Positions 51,763 through 60,507 of a stretch of DNA of 64,000 nt are shown one piece after another (the first letter of the stretch is position 1; the number at the start of each line of letters is the position of its first letter). The notes below the pieces were generated by a model. That model searched no databases. It was not told where the DNA came from and was given only the letters and a program-made list of their open reading frames with translations. The stretch is from RDYZ01 sp964518905 (lineage in GTDB: Bacteria; Cyanobacteriota; Cyanobacteriia; Cyanobacteriales; Geitlerinemataceae): positions 1 to 64,000 of the forward strand of contig CAZFJL010000014.1 in NCBI GenBank assembly GCA_964518905.1, in the 5' to 3' direction. The position numbers and the translations under genes were made by a program.

Positions 51763-53061
51763 TTGAAAACAAAGCATCAATCTCTCACTCACCGCGATCC
51801 GATCGACCAAATTCGCCGGTTCGATCGCGGTTTAAATCCAGCCGATCGATCGTGTAAGCACAGCAAAATGGCGGTATCCGCATTTAGCTTCTTTCGCGGT
51901 ACGAATCATCTCTTTTGGTCGGATCTCGGACGCGATCGCCGGTTGGGTCGATTTAGCAACAACCAGACCCGCACTTGGATTCAGGGCGACCTGCACGCGG
52001 AGAACTTCGGCGCGTATAAAAATGCTGCGGATCAGATCGCCTACAGCATTAACGATTTTGACGAGTCGATCGTGGCGGACTATCAATACGATCTCTGGCG
52101 AATGGCCACCAGTCTGGCGATCATTGCCCGCGATAACGCCATCAAACCCAAACACTGGGGCAAGCTGATCGACGCCTTCACCTTGGCCTATCTCAGCGAA
52201 ATTGCGGCACTGGTGGGGAACGATCGCGAAACGCAAATCTTTTTTACTGTCGAGAATACTTACGGCAAGCTCGATAACTTTTTACGCGAGGTCGAAAACG
52301 AGAACAGTCGCGAGCGAATGTTAGATCAGTGGACGACACGAGTACAGCGATCGCTGCGCTTTAATCTCGATAACGACAAGCTCCAGGCCGTCAGCGAGGA
52401 GGAGCGATCGGCGATCCTTGCCGCCTTGCCCGACTACGGCAAAACCCTCGCCGGTCAACTTAACTATAGTAAAACCCACTTTCAGGCGATCGACATTGCG
52501 CGGCGGGTCAACGCCGGTACGGGCTCCCTCGGAACACCGCGTTATTACGTGCTGATCGCAGGGCGCAATGCAGGCGATCGTCGCATTCTCGACCTCAAAC
52601 TCCAAACCAAACCCAGCGCCTACTCCTACATTCGCAAATCCGAGCGCCACCACTACGACACCCACTTTGCGAATGACGCCGAGCGTCACGCGATCGCCTA
52701 CCGTGCCACCACCCTGCACACCGATGATTATCTCGGCTGGATTAGTCTAGCCGATGGTGTTTATTCTGTGCGTGAGCGATCGCCCCATAAAGCTACTTTC
52801 GACACCACCACCTTACGCAAGCCAAAATCCTTACGCAAACTCTGCGAGCAGTGGGGCAAAATTCTCGCGACCTGCCACGCTCGCGCCGATCACAACTACG
52901 ACGCGGAAATTGTCCCCCATTCTTTCGAGGACGAAGTGCAGGCGATCGTGCAAGGTTTTGAGCCGCAATTTTGCCAGCTTGTGCGCGATGTGGCTTTAAG
53001 CTATGCGGATGTCGTTTTTAGTGATTGGCAAGCATTTTTGGCGAGCGATCTTTGCAATTAA
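51763..53061 (+). CDS. DUF2252 family protein
   Basis: 432 residues. Family features: KMAVSAFSFFRGTNHLFW, WIQGDLHAENFGAYKNAADQIAYSINDFDESIVADYQYDLWRMATSLAII (kinase-like HxDLHxxN and DFD motifs) and a late GKILATCHARAD. DUF2252 resembles aminoglycoside phosphotransferase-like kinases, so a small-molecule kinase role is plausible but unproven. The start is a TTG; ATG alternatives lie further in (residue 36), but the residues before it look conserved. Confidence 0.82.
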   Translation: MKTKHQSLTHRDPIDQIRRFDRGLNPADRSCKHSKMAVSAFSFFRGTNHLFWSDLGRDRRLGRFSNNQTRTWIQGDLHAENFGAYKNAADQIAYSINDFDESIVADYQYDLWRMATSLAIIARDNAIKPKHWGKLIDAFTLAYLSEIAALVGNDRETQIFFTVENTYGKLDNFLREVENENSRERMLDQWTTRVQRSLRFNLDNDKLQAVSEEERSAILAALPDYGKTLAGQLNYSKTHFQAIDIARRVNAGTGSLGTPRYYVLIAGRNAGDRRILDLKLQTKPSAYSYIRKSERHHYDTHFANDAERHAIAYRATTLHTDDYLGWISLADGVYSVRERSPHKATFDTTTLRKPKSLRKLCEQWGKILATCHARADHNYDAEIVPHSFEDEVQAIVQGFEPQFCQLVRDVALSYADVVFSDWQAFLASDLCN

Positions 53062-53208
53062 CACCGGTGGTTAGGTCGGTGAATTTATGTGGTGATAATG
53101 TTGACACTGGCATAAATCTCAAGGTTTGTTATGGTGGTAAGAACATTGTAAGGAGAACAAAGTGCCACTGGTGTTGCGCCAGCGCAGCCCTGACGGCAAG
53201 CAAAGTTT

Positions 53209-54306
53209 ATGAATTTATCCGATTTTTTTCAGCAGTCCTATTTTGGTAACACAACCCTAGATTATGGTTTGGCGATCGCCACGGTTTGCAGTGGTGTCGT
53301 CTTTGCTCCGATCGCGAGCGCGATCGTTCGTCGCGGTTTACGCCGCGCCCTCAGTCAGTCGCTCGACGACCTGATTATACCGATCACGAAAATCGTCTCG
53401 AATGCCGTTAATCTGTTCGTCTGGCTAGCTGTGCTGCGTCTCGCTTCAACCCGCCTCGAACTCCATCCCATCCTCAATGATGGCATCGCCAGCATCGCGA
53501 CGATCGTTACCACCTGGATCGGCATCCGCTTGGTGTATAACACGATCGACTGCGGCTTGCGCTACTACGTGATGCGCCGTAGCGATGAGTCGCTCGATCA
53601 AATGCTGTTGGCTATCCGTCCGTTAATTCGGATCGTTGTTTGGTCGATTGGCCTCGTGTTCGTCATCGATAACCTCGGTTTTGACGTCTCGGCTGCAATT
53701 GCGAGCCTCGGAATTGGTGGTTTAGCCTTGGCGTTGGCTTCCCAAGGGATTCTGCAAGATTTGTTTAGCTACGCGTCGATCATCTGCGATCGCCCGTTTG
53801 AGATTGGTGACTTCGTGCTGCTCGGAGACGATGCTGGGACGATCGAACATATCGGCATCAAAACCACACGCATTAAACGCATAAGTGGAGAGCAGCTCGT
53901 CATCTCGAACACGGAGCTGGTTAGCGCTCGGGTGCGAAACTTCAAGCAAATGGAAAGCCGCCGCATTGTCTTTGGGATCGGCGTGATTTATGAAACCGAT
54001 CGCCAGAAGCTCGCCGAAATTCCGGCCATTATCCGCCAGATTATCGAGCCGATCGATGATGTTCTCTTTGAGCGGGCGCACTTCCTGAACATGGGAGATT
54101 TCAGCCTGAATTACGAGATTGTCTATCACGTTCAGACCAGCGATTATCTACGCTACACCGACATTCAGCAGGAAATTAACCTGAAGCTGATGAATGCGTT
54201 TGCGGAACATGGTATTGAATTTGCCTATCCGACTCAGGTTTTGCAATTGCAGGCTGGGGAGAATACTGCTGATGTGGCTCAAGCGTTTAATTCATCGGCG
54301 ATGTAG
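53209..54306 (+). CDS. MscS-family mechanosensitive channel
   Basis: 365 residues. Four to five hydrophobic helices (about 18-40, 62-80, 92-112, 133-153, 160-185); the last is the pore-lining TM3 type with AIASLGIGGLALALASQGILQDLFSY. The soluble beta-domain follows, with RPFEIGDFVLLGDDAGTIEHIGIKTTRIKRISGEQLVISNTEL, and an alpha-beta tail. It releases solutes on hypo-osmotic shock. ATG at 53209. Two MITE-like elements sit directly after the stop. Confidence 0.9.
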   Translation: MNLSDFFQQSYFGNTTLDYGLAIATVCSGVVFAPIASAIVRRGLRRALSQSLDDLIIPITKIVSNAVNLFVWLAVLRLASTRLELHPILNDGIASIATIVTTWIGIRLVYNTIDCGLRYYVMRRSDESLDQMLLAIRPLIRIVVWSIGLVFVIDNLGFDVSAAIASLGIGGLALALASQGILQDLFSYASIICDRPFEIGDFVLLGDDAGTIEHIGIKTTRIKRISGEQLVISNTELVSARVRNFKQMESRRIVFGIGVIYETDRQKLAEIPAIIRQIIEPIDDVLFERAHFLNMGDFSLNYEIVYHVQTSDYLRYTDIQQEINLKLMNAFAEHGIEFAYPTQVLQLQAGENTADVAQAFNSSAM

Positions 54307-54326
54307 CACAAAATGATTTGATTTAT

Positions 54327-54448
54327 CCCTCTTCTGTCACTCTCCGATTTGATAACGAGTCTGCGTTATTTCAGCCATTTCCTAAATGAGAGTGAGAACG
54401 AATGAATAAGGGTTTCAGACGTTCTTTTCGGAGAGTGACAGAAGAGGG
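54327..54448. mobile_element. 122-bp MITE with 20-bp perfect TIR and TTAT duplication
   Basis: Terminal repeats CCCTCTTCTGTCACTCTCCG (54327-54346) and its exact complement (54429-54448), flanked by TTAT at 54323-54326 and 54449-54452. The interior of about 80 bp has no coding potential. No autonomous partner element with these ends is in the window. The right TTAT overlaps the left end of the next element, so this copy inserted into it. Confidence 0.9.
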
Positions 54449-54449
54449 T

Positions 54450-54566
54450 TATAGCAGAATCCGATTGTGTTAGGACACTCTCGTCCAAGCTGAAAACCGC
54501 ACTTCGACTCCGCTCAGTGCTCTCAGCTTTTTTTGAGAAGTCCTAATTTAATCGGTTTTTGCTATA
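54450..54566. mobile_element. 117-bp MITE-like element with TATAGCA ends
   Basis: Imperfect terminal repeats of 27 bp: TATAGCAGAATCCGATTGTG on the left and TATAGCAAAAACCGATTAAA on the right (reverse strand), both continuing to TAGGAC. The centre contains a hairpin with AAGCTGA/TCAGCTT arms and the word CGCACTTCGACTCCGCTCAG. TATAGC ends at a TA are typical of IS630/Tc1-like derivatives. Related partial copies lie at 37741-37815 and 40480-40540. Confidence 0.8.
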
Positions 54567-54586
54567 TCAAGAGGCGAACTGCGCCC

Positions 54587-57139
54587 CTACTGCGGTTCGC
54601 CAACAAACGTAAACGCTGACCAAAAATACGGCTGAGGGAACGCCTGCATCGTTTCAAGCATGGCCACTCGTAACGCCTGCGCTTTATCCAACTCCGTTCG
54701 CGACCAGGCATCATAAAATGACCCCATCAACGCCTCCGTCGCTGCATCGTCCACATTCCACAGCGATACCACCACACTCGACGCTCCCGATGCCACCAGC
54801 GATCGCGACAAGCCGATCACCCCATCCCCCGTAATCCGCCCCCGCCCCGTACTGCACGCACTCAATACCACCACCTCCGCATTCAAATCCAACTCCAACA
54901 CCTCACGCGAGGTTAACCAGCCGTCGAGATCCGCTGTGGGTGCAAAGGCGATCGCACTGCGTAACCCGTCGCGCTCGTCGAATGTGCCGTGGGTGGCGAG
55001 ATGGACGATGCGAGAATTTTCGAGGGCACGGCGGACGATGGCCTCAGTGGCGGCGTTACCGATGAGGGGCTGCGCATTCAGGATTTGGGCGACGGTGCGG
55101 GCTTCGGCTTCAGCTCCGGCGAGGGGCGTGAGATTGTCGGGCATGGTGGGATTGCCGACGACGAGTGCCGATCGCGTATGAACCGCTTGACGCAGATCGT
55201 GGGTGCGATCGAGCACCTGGATCGACGGCGTGGTCAGCAGGGTGTGACGCTCGATTAGGTATGTGCCGCTTGCGTCTTGTAGCGCGGCGAAGGGGACGAG
55301 AAACAGTGAACCTTGAGGCGAAATCGCGACGCGGGCATTGGGATCGGCAGGGAGATAAGCGGCGATCGGGGCGATCGTTAAGTCATAGAGCTGCTTGAGA
55401 TAAGGATTGACCGGAGTTGCGGGTTCGGAATTGCTCGATCTGGCCTCGTTGGGCGGACTGTCGTATGTCTGAAGCGTCTCCAGTGTTTCCTCTGAGGCGG
55501 CAAAACTGCCGCGTGTATTGCTCAACACCCGGCGTAAACAGACACGATTGGTACAGCGTGCGGCAAAAATTAAATGTTCGAGCGACATCTCTAATTCGGA
55601 GAGATCGACCTCGGCGAACTCAATTTCACCGTCGGGAGTCACAACCCAGATTAGTAATGTTTGTTCGCGTTCGATCGGCGTATATTCAACAATCGTCGTA
55701 TCGAGCTTGCGGGCAAGCTGGCGCATTTGCTCCAGCGTCGGCGATATAACTTCCTGAGTGCGACCCGTTTCTAGCCGATCGGCGATTAGCTCCACAAAAG
55801 CCCGCGCTCGCCCCCGTTCGGCCACTTCCAGCGCTTCGATCGCCTTACCCTGCGCCACTAGAACCAATTGCAGCTCATCAAATACATTGGCGTAGGTCTC
55901 GGCAAACAGCACCTTGAGTCGGTCATTCTGCTGAAACTGATTCGATCGCACCCGTTCCTGTGTCTCGATCGCCTCGCGCAGCAACTCCTCCGCGCGTTCA
56001 TAGTCGCCGAGGGTACGATAGGTCGCGCCGAGTGTGCCCATCGTCCAGTTGAAAAAGTCGTAGTCGGAATTGTCGGGCGCGTCGTTGATGTCCGTATGGG
56101 CGATCGTGTAGGCGCGTTCGGCAAAGTCGCGGGCGCGATCGGCCTTGCCCCAGGCGGCGTAGGTCTGAGCCAGGTTGGCGATTCGATCCGCCTCGTAAAG
56201 TGGGCGGACAAATTTAATTCGATCGGGCAACACACCACGATAGGCCGGGTCAATTAATTCAACCGACGCAAAATAGTTTCGCTCATACTCACGCATGTCG
56301 TCATTCAGGGCGATCGCCAGTTCGAGGGCACGTTCCTGATAGCCTTTCGCAGCGGTGTAGTTTGCCCGTTCGCGCTCAAATCGTCCCAGATAGTCCGCCG
56401 TTTGCAGCGTTAAGGCATCATCCCCGACGGCTTGACTGAGCGCATAGCTTTGTTCAACCAGGGCGATCGCCTGCTCGAAATTCCCGATCTGTTGATGCAC
56501 CGCTGCCATCTGATTCCAGACATAGCCCACTTGCCCCGGCGATGCCGTTTCGCTCTGCTCGAAATACCCGATCGCCTTGGCATATTCCGCGAGCGCGGCT
56601 TGATATTCTCCCAACTGAAACAGCGCCAGCCCCTTGTTGTCGTACAGCGATCCGAGATTGTGCGCGTCACCGAGTTCGATCGCCGCCGATTCCAGCCGAT
56701 CGATCCAGCTCAAGGCTCGCTCATAGTCCCCAACACCAATGTGCAGCGCTGCCAACCAAGCCGCATTTTGACCCAGCATTTGACGATCGCCAAGCCGTTC
56801 ATAAATCGCCATTGCCCGCCCTGCGGCTTCGAGTCCCGCCGCACGACTTCCCGTGTTATAGGCCGGGATCGCCTCCGTCCAAATCCGGTTTAACTCTTCG
56901 CGCAGTTCCAGTTCGCTCATTGCACTGATCGGCATGGCGGCGGTGGATGCTGCTGATACGGGTGACGGTTCCGCGATCGCGATCTCAGGCGATCGGGTCG
57001 AGATTGTCGGCATTCTCGGCGCAATCACCATGCCAAAACTGATGACGCCCCAGATCAGCAGCGTCAATATTCGCGATCTTAGCGATCGACTCCACCTCAG
57101 CATGTGCGTTACCCACGCCTTAATCCAGACCGTGATCAT
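54587..57139 (-). CDS. CHAT-domain TPR protein
   Basis: 850 residues. An N-terminal hydrophobic segment (about 26-44) is a signal anchor. About eight TPR units follow (about 85-450; AAGRAMAIYERLGD, YERALSWIDRLESAA, YERAEELLREAIETQ). The C-terminal CHAT domain (about 540-850) is a caspase-like cysteine protease fold with the dyad His717 (VHLATHGTF) and Cys762 (VLSACSTGRG), ending LDKAQALRVAMLETMQAFPQPYFWSAFTFVGEP. Both catalytic residues are intact. Such proteins are frequent in cyanobacteria; substrates are mostly unknown, though TPR-CHAT proteins elsewhere act in defence. Confidence 0.9.
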   Translation of the reverse strand: MITVWIKAWVTHMLRWSRSLRSRILTLLIWGVISFGMVIAPRMPTISTRSPEIAIAEPSPVSAASTAAMPISAMSELELREELNRIWTEAIPAYNTGSRAAGLEAAGRAMAIYERLGDRQMLGQNAAWLAALHIGVGDYERALSWIDRLESAAIELGDAHNLGSLYDNKGLALFQLGEYQAALAEYAKAIGYFEQSETASPGQVGYVWNQMAAVHQQIGNFEQAIALVEQSYALSQAVGDDALTLQTADYLGRFERERANYTAAKGYQERALELAIALNDDMREYERNYFASVELIDPAYRGVLPDRIKFVRPLYEADRIANLAQTYAAWGKADRARDFAERAYTIAHTDINDAPDNSDYDFFNWTMGTLGATYRTLGDYERAEELLREAIETQERVRSNQFQQNDRLKVLFAETYANVFDELQLVLVAQGKAIEALEVAERGRARAFVELIADRLETGRTQEVISPTLEQMRQLARKLDTTIVEYTPIEREQTLLIWVVTPDGEIEFAEVDLSELEMSLEHLIFAARCTNRVCLRRVLSNTRGSFAASEETLETLQTYDSPPNEARSSNSEPATPVNPYLKQLYDLTIAPIAAYLPADPNARVAISPQGSLFLVPFAALQDASGTYLIERHTLLTTPSIQVLDRTHDLRQAVHTRSALVVGNPTMPDNLTPLAGAEAEARTVAQILNAQPLIGNAATEAIVRRALENSRIVHLATHGTFDERDGLRSAIAFAPTADLDGWLTSREVLELDLNAEVVVLSACSTGRGRITGDGVIGLSRSLVASGASSVVVSLWNVDDAATEALMGSFYDAWSRTELDKAQALRVAMLETMQAFPQPYFWSAFTFVGEPQ

Positions 57140-57179
57140 TGACGAAATGACGCAATAACATCAGAGTCTCCACAACCAA

Positions 57180-57617
57180 TCACGACATTACCCGATCCAA
57201 TTGCTCACTCTGCTGTAGCCGTGAGCAGATATCGCGTAGGTGGGTTTGCGTTTGGATGGGCGGTCGGGGTTTGGGTAGGCTTTCGTTTGGCCAGGTTGGC
57301 AAATCGCTACAGGGGCAAATCGCACAAGCCCAATGGGCTTGGGATGTGGGGACTGGCATTTGGCAACGGGCACAGCTATCGATCTGCCAGCTTTCGCTTA
57401 GTAGATCGGCCATGCTTTGATCCGTCCCTTCTAGATAGAAGCGATCGGCGTTATTTGATGAAATCCGAGACCAAATCCATTCAAAGTCTGAGCTGTATCC
57501 TTCTCCCGAAAAGATGGGCGAAGGAAGGTGGTGATCCTGAGTATCTTGAGAGGCGACTCGTTTTCCGAGCTGAAACCACTGGGCTAGATAGGTTTTGACT
57601 TGAGATGGCGAAGCCAT
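57180..57617 (-). CDS. Conserved hypothetical with cysteine motifs
   Basis: 145 residues. The N-terminal half includes YLAQWFQLGKRV. The second half has SCARCQMPVP and CAICPCSDLPTWPNESLPKPRPP, with five cysteines that may bind zinc. The pattern looks conserved in cyanobacteria, but no function is known to me. It lies just upstream of the CHAT-TPR gene on the same strand, 40 bp away, so they may be co-transcribed. Confidence 0.75.
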   Translation of the reverse strand: MASPSQVKTYLAQWFQLGKRVASQDTQDHHLPSPIFSGEGYSSDFEWIWSRISSNNADRFYLEGTDQSMADLLSESWQIDSCARCQMPVPTSQAHWACAICPCSDLPTWPNESLPKPRPPIQTQTHLRDICSRLQQSEQLDRVMS

Positions 57618-57871
57618 AGAAAGTTCGCTCTATGTGAGGTGTTCATGTACCTTTAATCCTAATACCCTCCTCTGATATTTTTGTCTTTTTGCAGAGTGAT
57701 TTAAGACGGACGATCAAATAGGAGGAAAGACGTCGAGATTAGACATGTTTTTTAATATTGATTCATTCAAAGTGGTGAATTTTTGTAACTCAATCTAAAT
57801 CAATATTTACGTTGCTTTGATGTGCCGTTAGGGGATCGATCTGCTTTTGCCGTCTTCAAGGATTACACGTG

Positions 57872-57903
57872 TGCATATACGTCTAAATGCATATACGTCT
57901 AAA
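57872..57903. repeat. 16-bp perfect tandem duplication
   Basis: TGCATATACGTCTAAA occurs twice head to tail (57872-57887, 57888-57903), directly before copy 2 of the hairpin repeat. The remaining intergenic sequence 57618-57871 is AT-rich and shows no gene. Confidence 0.9.
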
Positions 57904-57905
57904 AG

Positions 57906-57979
57906 TGCAACAACGAAATAAACGTTCCTGGGGAGAGCGAGAAGTCCGACTTTTTGGAAAAGTCAGACTTCTGGAATGG
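57906..57979. repeat. Hairpin repeat, copy 2 (terminator-like)
   Basis: Inverted, about 90% identical copy of the repeat at 21866-21936, with the same conserved block TGCAACAACGAAATAAACGT and the hairpin GAGAAGTCCGACTTTT / AAAAGTCAGACTTCT (57939-57954 with 57958-57972). It lies about 30 bp beyond the stop of the DUF3318 gene (58003, minus strand), as expected of a terminator for that gene. Confidence 0.85.
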
Positions 57980-58002
57980 GCGGATTATTAGCGGGAAATA
58001 CT

Positions 58003-58680
58003 CTAAAAAGTTTCGCGGATGCGCTCGGTCGTGCGGCTGTTGCTGGTGCTGGGCGCAGATCCTTGGGTGCGGGATTTCGCGCGGGCTGCACTCTTGCGTA
58101 GGGCGTTGAGACGATCTTGGTAGCGTTGGCGAAGTTTTTTCTTGGGGGTTTGCTCGATGAGCATTTTCAGGGCGCTGCCGAGGCTTTTGTAGGCGTTGGG
58201 CAGGGTATAGCCAAACCGGCTAGCGAGGGATACCGCGCGTTCATCGGCTTCGATTTCGTATTCGAGATTGCGATCGCTGTTATTTTTTTTGTACAGCCGC
58301 CAGCCCGAGATCCCGCAGAGGGTGAGCGCCAGCATCAGCAGTAAGCCATCCTGCACCCAGAGCTCGCCGACCGCGCCACCAAGACCGATCGCCAAGGCCG
58401 CCATTTCCCAACCTTCCTTGGGGACGGTGTCATTTTGGATGCGGGCGACTTCATGCCAGAACAAGAGATTGCGCTGATCGATCGCCAGACGATCCCACTT
58501 GACGAGATCGATCGCGATTTCCACCTCGTCTTTGCTAAGTTCTTCGCTTCGCACCAGTGGCGGATCAACTTCCGTAGTTTTCTCTACCGTAACCCAGCTT
58601 TGCAGCTCCGGCGGTAGCAGACCACGCAAGCGGCGCAGTTCGTTGATTTCAGCTTTGGCAGTGGCGGCTGCGTAGGTCAT
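58003..58680 (-). CDS. DUF3318 family membrane protein
   Basis: 225 residues. Family features: EINELRRLRGLLPPELQSWVTVE near the N-terminus, LAIDQRNLLFWHEVARIQND, then two hydrophobic helices (about 92-130), then YEIEADERAVSLASRFGYTLPNAYKSLGSALKMLIEQTPKKKLRQRYQDRLNAL. The HEVARI...EADERAV spacing recalls M48-type metalloprotease relatives (HExxH lacking its second His), but activity is doubtful. A Ser/Thr/Arg-rich tail ends the protein. Cyanobacteria-specific, function unknown. Confidence 0.82.
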   Translation of the reverse strand: MTYAAATAKAEINELRRLRGLLPPELQSWVTVEKTTEVDPPLVRSEELSKDEVEIAIDLVKWDRLAIDQRNLLFWHEVARIQNDTVPKEGWEMAALAIGLGGAVGELWVQDGLLLMLALTLCGISGWRLYKKNNSDRNLEYEIEADERAVSLASRFGYTLPNAYKSLGSALKMLIEQTPKKKLRQRYQDRLNALRKSAARAKSRTQGSAPSTSNSRTTERIRETF

Positions 58681-58793
58681 AGGACTGAAGGAAGAGGGCG
58701 AAAAACTGGGTTAAGCTCGTTTTCGCGGGGAAAACGCAGGCTTGATGAATAGATTCATGATAGACCGAAGCTTGATGGAAACGAATACGGAGA

Positions 58794-58970
58794 TCACCAA
58801 CGCTGGGAGTTTTGCAGGCTGGCGACGATCGCAACGCCGACGGTGGCGAAAATTCCGAGCCAAATCACGAGGCCGGGAAGGAAGGTAAGGAGACCAAAAC
58901 CTCGTAAGACCCAGGTGCCGATCGTCAGAATGAGGGTGGCGAGGAAAAGCTGTGAGTTAAAGATTTTCAT
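58794..58970 (-). CDS. Small two-helix membrane protein, unknown function
   Basis: 58 residues beginning MKIFNSQLFLATLILTIGTWVLRGFG, with two hydrophobic helices (about 7-24 and 28-50) and a short polar tail. The start at 58970 is the only ATG in front of the hydrophobic part; the longer open frame upstream looks non-coding. It lies 113 bp upstream of the DUF3318 gene on the same strand and may be its operon partner. Confidence 0.6.
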   Translation of the reverse strand: MKIFNSQLFLATLILTIGTWVLRGFGLLTFLPGLVIWLGIFATVGVAIVASLQNSQRW

Positions 58971-59107
58971 GGTTTGGGTGAAGTATGGTCTCATCCATCT
59001 CGTGTTTGAGCGGCTTGCACAGCCTGAATTGCGGCGAAAGTGACCGATCTTTGAATGATGATCGATCGAATTACATCTAATATCCGGAGTTGCACCGTAT
59101 AGCTGCG

Positions 59108-59260
59108 TTGACACTCCTCAGCCTGAAGGCGTGAGGATTCTTAGCTCAACGACCGGACTTAAATTAAGAACGCTACCGCACCTAACCCAGAGGTCTAATC
59201 TCCCTAAGCGTTGACGATCTCTAGGATCGAAGTTCCGACATGCCCTGTCGTACCTATCCC
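59108..59260 (-). ncRNA. Predicted omega RNA (reRNA) of TnpB
   Basis: In IS200/605 elements the TnpB guide RNA comes from the 3' end of tnpB and the right end, and its guide is the flanking DNA. Here the scaffold would cover the end of tnpB, the 59137-59203 spacer and the terminal hairpin. The guide would begin at 59107 on the minus strand with CGCAGCTATACGGTGC. Placement is by analogy, and the 5' boundary is not known. Confidence 0.5.
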
Positions 59261-60340
59261 GCGATTGAGGATATTAATCGCTGCATTGTGATCTCTATCC
59301 AGCTCGCAGCCACATTTACATATATGGCTGCGAGTAGACAAACTTTTCTTCACGATCGTTCCGCAGCTATGGCATTCTTGGCTAGTATACGCAGGATTTA
59401 CAGCAATTGTAATTCTGCCAAAGACCCTGCCAAAATATTCTAAGAACACCCTGAATTGATACCAAGAAGAATCGCTAATCGATTTTGCAAGGCAATGGTT
59501 TTTTACCATATTAGACACTCTCAAATCTTCATAGACCACAACATCGTTTGATGTGATGACGCACCGTGCAAGCTTAACTGCATGGTCTTTACGCTGTCTA
59601 CTTATTTTGAGGTATCGTTTACCCAAAACCACCCTGGCTTTACGGCGATTTACACCACCTTTCTGTTTCCGACTGACCAAGCGTTGAGCGCGTTTTAATC
59701 TTGCCTCACCCTGACGCAGAAACCGAGGATTAGGAGCCGTCTCCCCATTAGAATCAGTGTAAAACTCTTTCAAGCCCACATCTAATCCAATCGTTTTACC
59801 GGTTACGGGTATTGGATCAGTACGGTCTACGCTGACGCAGAACTGGGAATAATATCCATCCGCTCGTTTAACCAACCGTACCCGCTTAATTTGGCTAACA
59901 TCATAAAAATTAAGGTCACGAGTACCCTTCATTTTTAATCTGCCAATTCCACACTTATCCGTAAACGTAATCGATTTACGATCGTCGGCAAGCTTCCAAG
60001 AATTTGTCTTGTACTCCACAGAGCGACAATCTTTCTGAAACTTTGGAAAGCCAACTGTTTTACCTTTTCTCCCTTGTTTAACATTGTTATAGAATCGAGA
60101 AATTGCCGCCCATGCTCTTTCGGCACTGGATTGTCGTGCCATCGCACCTAACTTATTGGCAAAGTCAAACTCCTTAGCCCAAATAGCGCAGTACCTAGAA
60201 AGCTCAAACCAAGATTTTGCGCCACCATCCATCCACAAGCGAATCGACTTATTGCGAATGAATTGACAAATTCTAATCGCTTCATCGATCGCTTGGAATT
60301 GATCTGGTTTTGCGTAAACCTTAAATTCGAGAACTAACAT
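59204..60340 (-). CDS. tnpB: TnpB RNA-guided endonuclease (OrfB)
   Basis: 378 residues, complete. The helical N-terminal OrfB domain begins MLVLEFKVYAKPDQFQAIDEAI. The RuvC-like nuclease has all three acidic residues in context: Asp in TIGLDVGLKEF, Glu in VVVYEDLRVSNM and Asp in CELDRDHNAAINI. The zinc ribbon has CHSC and CKC G motifs (four Cys). TnpB is the transposon-encoded ancestor of Cas12, guided by an RNA from the element's right end to cut the donor joint and favour element retention. No inactivating change is visible. Confidence 0.93.
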   Translation of the reverse strand: MLVLEFKVYAKPDQFQAIDEAIRICQFIRNKSIRLWMDGGAKSWFELSRYCAIWAKEFDFANKLGAMARQSSAERAWAAISRFYNNVKQGRKGKTVGFPKFQKDCRSVEYKTNSWKLADDRKSITFTDKCGIGRLKMKGTRDLNFYDVSQIKRVRLVKRADGYYSQFCVSVDRTDPIPVTGKTIGLDVGLKEFYTDSNGETAPNPRFLRQGEARLKRAQRLVSRKQKGGVNRRKARVVLGKRYLKISRQRKDHAVKLARCVITSNDVVVYEDLRVSNMVKNHCLAKSISDSSWYQFRVFLEYFGRVFGRITIAVNPAYTSQECHSCGTIVKKSLSTRSHICKCGCELDRDHNAAINILNRGIGTTGHVGTSILEIVNA

Positions 60341-60507
60341 TTTCTGCTCACTATTAATTCCTGTTATAGCATGATTAACATAGGAATATAATCAATCAAT
60401 TAATTGATTAAAGTCCCCCTAGAAGGGGGAGGCTCTAACCCCAAATTCTCGGTAGTTCGGGAATAGATCTTATAGTGCGGCCAAAGTTTCGGCGTACATT
60501 CAGTTCC

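Larger units (their letters stand above)
59108..60436 (-). mobile_element. IS200/IS605-type element carrying only tnpB
   Basis: The right end (low coordinates) has the characteristic subterminal hairpin (59116-59136, CCTCA...TGAGG) followed by GAGGAGTGTCAA (59108-59119 on the minus strand). The left end has a hairpin TCCCCCT-AGA-AGGGGGA (60414-60430) next to a 16-bp palindrome AATCAATTAATTGATT (60394-60409). No tnpA is present, so movement would need TnpA in trans. The outer left boundary is estimated. Confidence 0.7.
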
